Assembly (NCBI GenBank): GCA_963775235.1 | Contig: CAVZHY010000003.1 | Coordinates: forward strand, 1 to 54,282 | Origin: JBBDMC01 sp963775235 | GTDB lineage: Bacteria; Pseudomonadota; Alphaproteobacteria; Rhizobiales; Kaistiaceae | Reading direction: 5' to 3' | Length of the DNA stretch: 54,282 bases | Shown here: positions 18,520 through 27,052 of the stretch, piece by piece | Layout of the letters: every line of letters begins with the position of its first letter | How positions within the stretch are numbered: position 1 is the first letter of the stretch | Notes under the pieces: generated by a model | What the model was told of the DNA's origin: nothing | Databases searched by the model: none | Seen by the model: the letters and a program-made list of their open reading frames with translations, nothing else | Translations under genes and position numbers: made by a program

Positions 18520-18945
18520 TCACTTGATCTTGATGGTGCGCGGCTTTTCGCTCTCCGCGCGCGGCACAAAGAGTGCCAGCACCCCGTCTCGGTACTCCGC
18601 CTTGATCGCGTCCGGATTGATCTGGACCGGCAGGGTGATCGAACGGTCGAAGACCCCGGCGACCCGCTCACGGCGGTGGATGCTGGCGTTCTGTTCATAA
18701 TCGAACGTTTTTTCGCCCGAGACCCGGATGGTGTTTTCCTTGGCCTCGATGTTCAGTTCTTTCTTGTCCATGCCGGGCAGTTCGATCACGGCGACGAAGT
18801 CGTCCCCTTGCTGGAAGATATTGATCGGCGGATAGGCCCCGAAACCCGTGGTGCCCCTGCCGATCCAGCCGCTCTCGAAGCGGGATTCCAGCGCCCGCTG
18901 CAGTGCCAGCACGGCCGCGAATGGATCTCTGAACCCATTGCTCAT
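18520..18945 (-). CDS. Small heat-shock protein (Hsp20 family), first of pair
   Basis: The protein has 141 residues. The N-terminal arm (MSNGFRDPFAAVLALQRALE) is followed by the alpha-crystallin domain: PPINIFQQGDDFVAVIELPGM, LNIEAKENTIRVSGEK, RRERVAGVFDRSITLPVQI, and AEYRDGVLALFVPRAESEKPRTIKIK with the DGVL(A/T)xxxP motif. The frame is open to 19176, but homology begins at the ATG at 18945, which has AGGAGG just upstream. It precedes the other Hsp20 gene and follows the small broken gene on the same strand. I see no CIRCE or ROSE-type thermosensor in the short 5' region, though the secondary structure was not computed. Confidence 0.93.
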   Translation of the reverse strand: MSNGFRDPFAAVLALQRALESRFESGWIGRGTTGFGAYPPINIFQQGDDFVAVIELPGMDKKELNIEAKENTIRVSGEKTFDYEQNASIHRRERVAGVFDRSITLPVQINPDAIKAEYRDGVLALFVPRAESEKPRTIKIK

Positions 18946-19030
18946 ATGAGTGCCTCCTGTGAACCTAATGCAGCGCCGATAGTCCGGCGCCGCCATCCAG
19001 ATCGCGCCGCTTGACCCGCAGAAGTCTCGA

Positions 19031-19355
19031 TCAATCCGCGCCGCGCCTGGCGCCGCACCCAAGTGGCATCCAGGTGCCGGCCTGTCGGTCCAGAGCCCGC
19101 AACGCTTCGAGAATTTCGTCGACCGAGACCGCAGCGCCGCTGCCAGGTGCGCGACGCAATGTCGGCGCCGCTTCAACGGCGCAAGCGTCCGACGCCCATG
19201 AGGCTAGGATCGCATCGTTTTTCCTGAAGGGTCAGGTCGGCATCGCCCACCACCTCACTGGGGTGGCCGAATGCCTGGGCCGGGTGGAGCAGACTGTTGA
19301 AATCGAAGTCCTGTGCGTCCTTTTCGGACCGCGTGTCGCTGTGTTTCATAGCCAC
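19031..19355 (-). pseudogene. Small rhizobial-type protein, single frameshift
   Basis: The first half (MAMKHSDTRSEKDAQDFDFN, then LLHPAQAFGHPSEVVGDADL, TLQEKR) and the second half (AILASWASDACAVEAAPTLR, then VSVDEILEALRALDRQAGTW) together make a small protein common near stress genes in rhizobia: TLxEKRAILASWASDACAVE is its central motif. One extra base near 19223, after TLQEKR, puts the halves in different frames. The function of the family is unknown. It lies just upstream of the Hsp20 pair and may once have led the same transcript. A single-base change could also be a sequence error, in which case the gene is intact. Confidence 0.7.
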
Positions 19356-20237
19356 ATCCTCGCGCTGAGCAACATGGATACGAATGGGGGCAATCCGCCC
19401 TGCCGGACCTCACCGTCGCGTCCAGCGATCAAAGATCTTGTTTATGCGCTGCCGGTTTTCAACGTGAACATACGCGGAACAGATGAACCGGACAGGCCGG
19501 ACCGTATCATCCGTCGACGTCGGGCAGTGGTGCATCGCTCCAAGGCGGCCGTGATCAGCCGCGCCAGCTCCTGTCTCAGGGCCTTCGCCTTGTCCAGGGT
19601 GAGCGTCGTGTGCGGCGGGCCTATCGCGAGCGGGGTTGGTTGGCCGCGATCCGATCAAGCCCGCCATAAACTCGGCCGCTTCCTTGTCGCCCGGCGGTGC
19701 CAGTGCGCGCCAGTGTGAAAACGAGGGCCGCGCGCGCCGCAGCGTCGACGCGCCTCATGGCCGTCCCGCGCGCGCCGGATGTGGCGACCAGTAACCGGTG
19801 CACGCCTGCAAGGTAGCGAGCCAGCCCTCCCTCGATGATCGGCCGCGACGCCGGGCTTCATACCGCTCCCGACCTGGCGGCAGCGTGAGGCACGATCGCA
19901 GATCCCGGGGAGCGGCGGCGCGTTGCGCTCGCCGCCATCTACGCGTGGTTCCGCGAGACCGAGCCAATGACTGCAAGCGACCGCCAGTGGGCCGAGCACG
20001 CAGCGAACGGGGCGGCCTCGTCGGGGAAGTGGCTGTAGGCGGTCACCCGCCGAACGCTTCATTCTGGCAGAACAAAGCCAAATCCGCGCGGTTGAAGGCG
20101 CCGACGGCGCTATTCGGGGAATCCCGCCTCCGGAGGCGATCCCCAACTGGGGCATCAGGTCAGACACCGTCCTGGCCCGAAGAGAAACCCGAGCGAGCGA
20201 CAGAAGGGCCACCCCCTCAGCCGGGCGGCCGCTGCCT
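19356..20237. other. Region without a confident gene, probable remnants
   Basis: Two stretches look like ends of former genes. On the minus strand near 19610-19450 the reading LTLDKAKALRQELARLITAA followed by LERCTTARRRRM ends at a stop near 19446. On the plus strand near 19910-20038 the reading ALAAIYAWFRETEPMTASDR followed by QWAEHAANG ends at a stop. Neither has a start or recognised family. Other frames are Arg/Pro-rich shadows. Confidence 0.3.
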
Positions 20238-20537
20238 TCAATACGACCGTACATCACAAGCGGTGGAAGAGCTCTCCATTGTTGAGGTCATGTTCTCCCA
20301 TTCGGGAATGCCGAAGGTGCAGACCGCCACCGACTTTCCCGATTGTAACGTGATGACGATGGTCGGCTTATCCACATCCGGCGTGACTGGAATGTACGTC
20401 GACGCCTGCACCACGTATCCGCTGGCAATCAGGTCTTTGAATGGCTGCTCCTTCTCCTGCGCCTCTGCTGGGATTGAACCCGCTAACAGAACAGAAGCTG
20501 CGGCCATCCAACCGCCGACAAAAAGCCAAGCGTTCAC
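20238..20537 (-). CDS. Small secreted protein of unknown function
   Basis: The protein has 99 residues. It has a clear signal peptide (MNAWLFVGGWMAAASVLLAG, cleavage near AEAQ), then a mature part of about 70 residues (KDLIASGYVVQASTYIPVTP, then PTIVITLQSGKSVAVCTFGIPEW). The strand pattern and ALQSGKSVAVCTF-like centre are seen in many short periplasmic proteins of rhizobia described only as hypothetical. GGGAGGTTGTCGACGTGAACG precedes the start with GGGAGG about 10 bases upstream. It stands alone on the minus strand. The role is unknown. Confidence 0.65.
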   Translation of the reverse strand: MNAWLFVGGWMAAASVLLAGSIPAEAQEKEQPFKDLIASGYVVQASTYIPVTPDVDKPTIVITLQSGKSVAVCTFGIPEWENMTSTMESSSTACDVRSY

Positions 20538-20762
20538 GTCGACAACCTCCCGCTTGCGGTTCGCACCGCCAGTCGCCCCGAACGATAAAATCGCGGTTCT
20601 AGGGCACAGGGGGAGGTTTGAAGGCAGCAGCCGGGCATCCGAGCGCAGACCGTCGCCTTGCTCTTAAGACTGGAGGCCCTGTTGGCTGAAAGGCAAACAT
20701 CGGGTTTGGTTCCGCATCACCGATGTTTGCCCGTCAATGACAAGTCAGTCTGGTCGCGCGGA

Positions 20763-20882
20763 CTAAGCGGCCTGTTGCTTGTGATGTTTACGCCACCTGC
20801 CAACGCCACCGACACCCAGCAATGCAGTGCCCATCAACACTAATCCACCAGGCAGCGCGACCGCGGGGGGATTGATATTCTC
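20763..20882 (-). other. PEP-CTERM/VPxxP-like C-terminal sorting tail without an intact gene
   Basis: The minus strand encodes NENINPPAVALPGG, then a hydrophobic stretch (LVLMGTALLGVGGVG), then a basic end (RWRKHHKQQAA) and a stop at 20763. This Pro motif, membrane helix and Arg/Lys cluster is the layout of exosortase-type C-terminal signals. Just upstream the frame has a TGA, and no coherent protein is seen in front of it, so it is an orphan tail or a decayed gene. From 20889 to 21312 I see nothing else. Confidence 0.35.
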
Positions 20883-21312
20883 GTTTCAGTGGGCGCCTGC
20901 CACACACTCTTGGCCAAACACAAACCAATTCCTTCCACGCCCGTACTTGCAATTTTCCACAAATCGGGCGCGTCCACAATAGCGGCGCAGCAATGTCGGC
21001 CCAAAGCCCAGAGGCAACGCGGCCATTTTGCGGCATCGACCGCCGACGACTGCAACTGGAGTCCTGCGGTTGCCCCGCGAAATCATGATCGCTGAATCCG
21101 TTTGCCAAAACGAGAACAGCCGACGCTTTGCGCCGGTCGGTTCACGATCGGCCGCTGACCAAGAGCACCTCCCATACGAGGACTACAGTACGCCTCAAGG
21201 CTCCCCGCCACTGGTATTGCCGGAGGCCGCAAACAAGCGGATATTCCCGCGCCGTAGCAGATGATTTGCACCAATGCCGGTAAGGCTGAGTTCAGTGGCA
21301 AAGGGGAATGCG

Positions 21313-22194
21313 ATGGCACAAACGTTCGGAAAGGGCTTTGCTTCGGCGGCCTGTGCGAGCGCCACGTTGGTACTTCTGTGGTGGCAGGGTGCGTCCGCGC
21401 AGACGCCGCTGGAACGTGGCAGTTATCTTGTGAGGGCGATCGCCGCTTGCGGTGACTGCCATACGCCAACGGATGCTGCCGGTGCGCCCATACCGAACAT
21501 GGAACTTGCTGGAGGGCGGGAGTTCAAGACACCAACCTACGATGCTTTTTCGGCGAATCTCACGCCTGACAAGGACACGGGCATTGGAAGTTGGACAGAC
21601 GAGCAGATTATCCGGGCAATGCGTGAAGGTATTGACGACGAAGGAGCAGCGGTCGGCCCGCCGATGCCCGTCCCCACCTACAACAACATGTCAGACGAGG
21701 ATGCCAAGGCTATCGTCGCCTATCTGCGGGCACTGAAGCCGGTGCACAACGATGTGCAGGAATCAAAGTACAGCGTGCCCATGCCCAAATATCCCGCGGC
21801 AAAGGGTCTGCCGGCGCCGCCGCAGGGCGACAAGGCCGCCTATGGTGGTTACATCGTCAATGCGCTCGCACACTGCTTCGAATGCCACACCACGCGAGTG
21901 AATGGACAGCTCGATGCCGCCAATCATTTGGGTGCCGGCGGGCAACAGTTCGGCGGCCCCAAAGGTCCCATGGCGGCCAACATCACGCCAGACCCAGATA
22001 CGGGCATTGGGAAATGGACCGATGATCAAATCAAAACAGCCATGACGCAGGGCGTCGACCCTGAAGGCCGGCATCTGTCGCCGATCATGCCGTTCAACGC
22101 ATTCAGGCACATGACAACAGACGATCTCGATGCGGTCGTTGCCTACATCCGCACCATTCCCGCGGTCAAAAACGCCGTACCACACGGCGGCTGA
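21313..22194 (+). CDS. Diheme cytochrome c
   Basis: The protein has 293 residues with an N-terminal export signal (ACASATLVLLWWQGASAQ) and two heme sites: ACGDCHTP (Cys46, Cys49, His50) and CFECHTT (Cys188, Cys191, His192). Each half has a NLTPDKDTGIGSWTDEQI or NITPDPDTGIGKWTDDQI block, typical of the cytochrome subunits of membrane dehydrogenases (alcohol, aldehyde, gluconate types). Here there are two domains, not three, and no dehydrogenase gene is adjacent. It should act in the periplasm passing electrons toward the respiratory chain. I chose the ATG at 21313, with AAGGGGAA in front, over the ATG at 21274. The frame is intact. Confidence 0.9.
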   Translation: MAQTFGKGFASAACASATLVLLWWQGASAQTPLERGSYLVRAIAACGDCHTPTDAAGAPIPNMELAGGREFKTPTYDAFSANLTPDKDTGIGSWTDEQIIRAMREGIDDEGAAVGPPMPVPTYNNMSDEDAKAIVAYLRALKPVHNDVQESKYSVPMPKYPAAKGLPAPPQGDKAAYGGYIVNALAHCFECHTTRVNGQLDAANHLGAGGQQFGGPKGPMAANITPDPDTGIGKWTDDQIKTAMTQGVDPEGRHLSPIMPFNAFRHMTTDDLDAVVAYIRTIPAVKNAVPHGG

Positions 22195-22244
22195 TTGCCG
22201 ACGCCACTAGGCCACCATGGGACCCGACGAGCAATTCCTGATAG

Positions 22245-22532
22245 ATGCCGACGAGCTTGGGGATAAGTGGGACAAGAGCGCTGTCGAAGGACGAGGCGCT
22301 GCTCGCCGCGCGTCTGCTGCAGGAGGCCGAGATCGAAGTCGTGCCGACGCGCTCGTTGCTCGAGGCTGCGGCGCGCTTGGCGATCGAGCTCGATCACCCG
22401 GCCTACGACTGTCTCTATTTGGCGCTCGCGCTCGACCAGGACTGCCGCTTTGTGACCGCCGATGATCGCTTCAATCGCAAGGTTGCTGGCGGCCGGCTGA
22501 GCGGAAAGGTCGTCTCCTTGGCGGCCCCATGA
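22245..22532 (+). pseudogene. VapC-like PIN-domain toxin, N-terminus missing
   Basis: The C-terminal half of a PIN domain is clear: EALLAARLLQEAEIEVVPTR, LLEAAARLAIELDHPAYDCL (with the conserved Asp before CLYLALA) and FVTADDRFNRKV (the last acidic cluster). PIN toxins are metal-dependent RNases. The N-terminal Asp of the DxS motif and the first 60 or so residues are gone, replaced by unrelated sequence, so catalysis is not expected. No VapB-like antitoxin is seen upstream. It follows the diheme cytochrome by 50 bases. Confidence 0.75.
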
Positions 22533-22720
22533 GCACGCCGCCCGTCTATAGGCAGCAACCGAGAAGCCGATGCGGCCCAAGGCGCATGCATCAGGGCGCT
22601 TTGCCCGTCTTGCAAATTGGGGCGCAACGCCAATAGATTACGGGCGACAAAAAAAGCTTGACCGCACAGCCAGGTGTCTCTAAGGTCCAATAGTTTCGGT
22701 GCGCACGCGCACAGCAGTTT

Positions 22721-22744
22721 TATTGGTATTGGTATTGGTATTGG
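22721..22744 (+). repeat. (TATTGG)4 microsatellite
   Basis: The hexamer TATTGG is repeated four times without error. It lies in a non-coding gap (22533-22896) in which no gene is supported, about 150 bases before the DUF5681 gene. Hexamer runs of this sort can change length by slippage, but nothing here indicates a regulatory role. Confidence 0.85.
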
Positions 22745-22896
22745 ATCTGGTGGGCTAACGCTCCTAGATTTTGGTTGGGCCTTGTGCTTGTACGATGCAA
22801 TGCGTGCGCTTCGTGTAAAGCACGAGGTTGGCATGCGCGTATACTTTCGGGAACTGCGGGTCGGCTGCTCTTCCGTTCCTTGGACGGGAGAGGGCG

Positions 22897-23307
22897 ATGT
22901 CTGACGACCACGTCGGTTACGGCAAACCGCCGAGACATACCCGATTTCGACCGGGCGTAAGCGGCAATCCGCGAGGCCGACCGAAGCGCGTTCCCGACAT
23001 TTTCGACGACCTGCGCGCCGAACTCGTCCGCCACCTCCCGTCCGAGCGACCCGGCGGTCGGGGCCTTACTGTTCAGCGCATGATCGCGAAGGTCTTGGTC
23101 GGAAAAGCGGCGACGGGCGATCTCCGTGCCATCGGTATGCTGCTCGCCGTCGCGGACGCGCTGTCGTCCAGCGACTCGCACAACGGAATAATTATCCATG
23201 ACGAGAACGAGGAATTATCTGAGTTCGCGCGTGATGTATTAAAAATTGAAGCAACAGAAGGCATTGACAATGAAAAAGATGAATTCTTGAAGAGGTATTT
23301 GACTTGA
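22897..23307 (+). CDS. DUF5681 domain protein (phage/gene-transfer associated)
   Basis: The protein has 136 residues. It begins GYGKPPRHTRFRPGVSGNPRGRPKRVPD, the hallmark DUF5681 motif (GYGxPPxHTRFxPGxSGNPxGRPKG), followed by a helical region (TVQRMIAKVLVGKAATGDLRAIGMLLAV). The gene is usually found directly upstream of a terminase large subunit in alphaproteobacterial prophages, as here, and may be a small-terminase-like or packaging-related protein. The AT-rich 3' end (EELSEFARDVLKIE) contrasts with the GC-rich start. It overlaps the next frame by four bases (TTGA). Confidence 0.85.
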   Translation: MSDDHVGYGKPPRHTRFRPGVSGNPRGRPKRVPDIFDDLRAELVRHLPSERPGGRGLTVQRMIAKVLVGKAATGDLRAIGMLLAVADALSSSDSHNGIIIHDENEELSEFARDVLKIEATEGIDNEKDEFLKRYLT

Positions 23308-24764
23308 TCCGAGTTGACTTCCTGAGTTTTGCGACGGCTGCTTTCTTTGTGGCGAGCGGCGGCCGCCACTTGTCGGAGGATGGCTACATCGACGTGCTGC
23401 TGAAGTTCCTGGCAGACTTTGCGGAAGGCGCTATCGACCGTCAGGTGATCAATATTGGGCCGCGACAGGGGAAGTCCAGTCTTGCCGCGGTCCTCATAGC
23501 GTAGGGCTTAGCGCAAAATCCGAGCCTCCGCATCCTGCTGCTAAGTTACAAACAGAGCGTGGTGCGCGAGATCGTCGACATGGTTCGCAGAATTCTGTCC
23601 GCCGAGTGGTTCACAAGGGTATTCCCGACAAGGATTTGCGAGGGCCAAAACCGCGCGACAGACTTTCGGACGACAGCCGGAGGCGCTGTCGTGGGGACGC
23701 ACCTGGGGAAGGGCATTACAGGCTCAGGCGGCGATTGGGTCGTAATCGACGATCCGCATGACATCACCCAGGCGGACTTACCCGCTGCGCTTCAAGCCGC
23801 GATCGATCTTTTCGAGAAGGTGGTTCTTAACCGCCGCGACATGCCGAAGAATAGCCGCATGATCTGCGTCGGTCACCGCGTGCATCGCAAGGATCTATCC
23901 GCATATCTGATAAGAGAGTTGGAATTCTCGCAACTGAAGCTGCCGCTCATCGCTGTCCTTGATCAAGAGTACGACGGACTTCGTGGCGTTTGGCGTCGAC
24001 GCGCGGGCGAGCTGTTACGGCCAGATGCATTCACCAAGCGCGACGTCGATGAACTTCGCCGGACGGAAAATTTCGAGGCCATCTATCAGCAGGAGCCGCC
24101 AGGGGAGGCCTGGAATATCTCGCCCGATGATTTCCTCTGTTCGACGCGATTCCAGCCAACGCAGGGCCGGTCGTGCTCAGCAGCTTGACCCCGGCCGTAC
24201 CCCGGGCGAGGGCAACAGCTACACGGTCGTGCAGGTGTGGAGAGCTTGTGGCGATCGGCACTTCCTCGTCGACCAGGTTCGTGACCGATTTTACCCTGGC
24301 GATCTCCTTAAGAGAGTGTGCGGCATCGCCACTGCCCATCGGCCGAGGGCGGTGCTGATCGAGTTGCGTCGGCATGGATTTGCTGGTGGAAGAACTGGCG
24401 CGCAAGGGCAGGGGCATGCAGTTTGAAGTCGTTCCGGTGGATCCGCGCGGTCGCAGCAAGGTGGAGCGTTTCGATGCCGCGGTCCCTCTCATCAAAGCCC
24501 GTCGGATTTGGTTGCCAAAAGACGCGGTGTGGGTGCCGGTCTACCGCGACGAGCACTGCAACTTCCCCGATTTCGGAATTCAGCGACCAGGTCGATTCCA
24601 CCTCGCAATACGTGGCGGTCGCACCGGGACTGCAACTATCCAACCAATCGCCGCGGCCGCTCGGGACCATCTGCTCGTCCACCTGGAGCGGCACGGCCGA
24701 GAACATCCCGCGTCATTTGTTACCCGCTCGCGGGCCGTACGTATTCACCCGCAAGCCCAAGTGA
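23304..24764 (+). pseudogene. Phage terminase large subunit, nonsense and frameshifts
   Basis: From a TTG start the reading gives VINIGPRQGKSSLAAVLIA (Walker-A-like, ATPase domain), then a TAG at 23502 where a Trp codon would fit, then GLAQNPSLRILLLSYKQ, GGDWVVIDDPHD (Walker B, DD) and RMICVGHRVHRKDLSAYLI. The nuclease half follows in other frames: GNSYTVVQVWRACGDRHFLV near 24210, EVVPVDPRGRSKVERFDAA with KARRIWLPKDAVWV near 24430-24540, and EFSDQVDSTSQYVAV near 24575. The protein should pump phage DNA into capsids. One nonsense codon and at least three frame changes show a dead prophage remnant. No other head genes follow. Confidence 0.85.
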
Positions 24765-25309
24765 GCGTCCGCATCGCCCGCATGGAGTTGAGCACCGCCG
24801 AGCGACACGCGCGTTAGTGGCAAGGGGAAACCAAACAGGATCACGGCTTCAATTGCTGGTGTGGATCTTTCAGCAAATGGACCTGATACCGGACCGCAAC
24901 CGCAGACCAAGGCCGGCACTATGCAACCAATGACGACTCCTGCACACGTCGCTCCGGCCGGTATCTGTCCGGCCGGAGAACGCACTCGACCAAAAGCCGT
25001 AAGTGCTGCCGAGAGTGACTGATGGGCCGTAGCGGAGGGGTCGGGCCAGAGATCGCGAACGCCGAATGTCCCTTCAAAGCGTGTGCCGCCGTTCTTGTTG
25101 AGAATGACCAGAACGCCGGATCAGCTTGACGAATCCGGGCCTCGGGCTCGCTTTTTGCAGTCATAAGCGGCCAAACCCATTATCGTCTTTGGTCGGTTTG
25201 TGGGCCGGCTCGCGCGCCGCGAAGGGCCAGCCGCGGTGCTCTGTCGGCTGCCGGCTTCACCCCAATAGCGGGTCCCGACCCGACGCATCGGCGTGCAGGG
25301 CAGACAAAG
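24765..25309. other. Intergenic region with one strong hairpin
   Basis: I see no gene. At 24952-24978 CTCCGGCCGG and CCGGCCGGAG form a perfect 10-bp stem with a 7-base loop; no T run follows, so it is more like a structural palindrome than an intrinsic terminator. Open frames here are Arg/Pro-rich shadows. Confidence 0.5.
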
Positions 25310-25930
25310 TCATGCGGACGCTCCCTGAAGGCGGTTGATCGGCAGTTGTCGACAGCGGTGCCCGGTGGCATCGAACGCGCTTTGGCAACAGCGGCGGCGG
25401 TCGGCACCGAGCGTGGCTCGCCCTGCCGAGGGCGCATCGGGGTCACAAGTGAAGGCAACCTCGATCGTTCGTGGCGCGTCGGTGAACCGCGCCATGGGAT
25501 AGTCGCGCCAGGTCCCGGCGGCGACGTGACCCCTCTCGGCAGCGCCTCGAATAGCACCCAGCTTGGCGCTTGCTGAACGCCACCCTCGATCTGGTTCCGC
25601 GCTCCGTTCGTGTGGACCATCCGCCCCGCATCGATGGCGCACCACCCCGCTGAACGTCGACACGATGATCTTCATCGACCGAGACCTCGGGCGACTTCGG
25701 CAACGCACGTGTCGTGGTAGATAGTGCAGGCGAGGCCGCGGTTACGCCGGCAGACGGCGGGCTCTTTCCAACCACTAGTGTCGCGCACAGTCTCCAAGAC
25801 ACGCGCGAGCCGCGCATCGTCGATGTGTTTCAAGCGGAGGGCGATAGGGTCCTCGCCGGTCTCATCGGCTAGTTCGTCCAAGAAGTCGGGACCCAAACAT
25901 CGGCAGGGCGGTGCGGAATGGCAAGTTGCC
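25310..25930 (-). pseudogene. Xanthine-dehydrogenase-family molybdopterin subunit, C-terminal remnant
   Basis: Family blocks of the molybdopterin-binding large subunit appear in order in changing frames: PDFLDELADETGEDPIALRL, TSGW, then RGLACTIYHDTCVAEVA, EVSVDEDHRVDVQR, NGARNQIEGGVQQAP, TWRDYPMARFTDAPRTIEVA, and FDATGHRCRQLPI to a stop at 25310. In intact enzymes this is the last third, which closes the substrate channel and includes the region of the catalytic Glu (a GxGE motif expected near the end; here I read AGEP). The N-terminal two thirds and the 2Fe-2S and FAD partners are absent. Several frameshifts make it dead. Confidence 0.75.
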
Positions 25931-25964
25931 GACTGACAAGGCAAATCGGCGGCCCGCGATTACG

Positions 25965-25978
25965 TTGACTTGGATCAA
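25965..25978. promoter_or_regulatory. FixK/FNR-type box upstream of SPW gene
   Basis: TTGACTTGGATCAA fits the FNR/FixK consensus TTGAY-N4-RTCAA. Its centre is about 75 bases before the SPW gene start. If it acts as a class II activator site, transcription would begin about 34 bases before the gene. Confidence 0.65.
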
Positions 25979-26046
25979 CGAGTCCCCACACGCGCTGAGC
26001 CACAGTGTAGTCAATGGTCGACCGGTCCATGGAAAGGAGTCTCAGA

Positions 26047-26391
26047 ATGAGCAAGGAACGCTGGCAGGACTGGGTGAGCCTGGTCGCAGGAATTTGGCTA
26101 TTCCTTTCCCCTTGGGTGCTTAAAGCGCCGCTGAACGGCGGCGCAACGTGGAGTTTCTGTATCGTGGGCGCGGTGATCGCCATTGCCGCCGTTGCGGCTC
26201 TGGCCGCCTATCAGCTATGGGAGGAATGGGTCGACGTGATGCTGGGCGTATTGCTGATCATCTCGCCATGGGCATTGGGCTTCGCAAGCACGACCACGCT
26301 TAGGTGGAATGCGGTGATTGTAGGTGTGGTAGTCGTCCTGGCGTCCGGCTGGGTGCTATCGTCCGATTCAGGCGCCATGGGCAAGGGATGA
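26047..26391 (+). CDS. SPW-repeat membrane protein
   Basis: The protein has 114 residues and four membrane segments arranged as two SPW repeats: WVSLVAGIWLFLSPWVL (about residues 8-24) and WVDVMLGVLLIISPWALGF (about 66-84), each followed by another helix. The SPW family is found in bacterial inner membranes; its function is unknown. The ATG at 26047 follows AAAGGAGT, 7 bases upstream; the longer frame from 26014 adds only hydrophilic residues. The FNR-type box above suggests induction at low oxygen. It is apparently a single-gene unit. Confidence 0.9.
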   Translation: MSKERWQDWVSLVAGIWLFLSPWVLKAPLNGGATWSFCIVGAVIAIAAVAALAAYQLWEEWVDVMLGVLLIISPWALGFASTTTLRWNAVIVGVVVVLASGWVLSSDSGAMGKG

Positions 26392-27052
26392 ACCGGTGGC
26401 TAAGACACTGGGGCATTGCGATTGAACTCAGGTCGATGCGGCGAGGATCGCGGAATCCGGGCGGTCCTCGCCTTGGGTCGCCCTCGGCATCGGCAGGGGC
26501 CAACGGTGCGCTTGGTCGCTGGTCTAGATGCGTGTGCCTTGGCTGCTCAGGTGTGGCGTGTCGCCGGCCCGCCAGAAAATTGCAGACCACGATTTCGAGC
26601 GGTCGTCTTCGACCGCGATGGGGTAGGCGCACGGCTGCGGGTTGATCGTCAGCCGCAGGCGGCGGTCAAGCTCGTCATAGGCGCCCATGACCGAAATCTG
26701 CGCTGCAGCCATGGCTCGCCACTTGCGCGCGAGCTCCCGAAAAACGGGACTTCGATGACGAGGCGTCCGGCTGGCCATTGGGATCCAGACGTGCTTCCTT
26801 GCGTAGTGCGCGTCACGGAGTTTTTCCGGAAGCGGCAGGTCTACAGCGTAAACGATCACGCCGAGCGGAGCGCAGTTCTACGGGTCGGCGGCGTCCAGAA
26901 AGGCAGAAGGCCGATCTGTCCAGTTGTGATCGGCGTGGCGGCAAGGCCCAAGAGCCCTGCGAAGGGCTGTGTGCACTTCGTCCATTGCGGAATTTGACAG
27001 GCACGCTATCGAATTCGCGATAGCCATCTTGGGATCCACGGAGGCCGCCCCG
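26392..27052. other. Intergenic region with one doubtful minus-strand frame
   Basis: A minus-strand frame at 26524-26859 includes FRELARKWRAMAAAQISVMG and AYDELDRRLRL, which look helical and protein-like, but I recognise no family and see no clear ribosome-binding site. Nothing else is supported. The last 50 bases hold the leader of the LolA-like gene (ACGGAGG near 27038). Confidence 0.35.

Noticed and set aside
22721..22744. Possible CRISPR-like repeat
   Set aside because: It is a plain hexamer microsatellite without spacers, and no cas genes are present.
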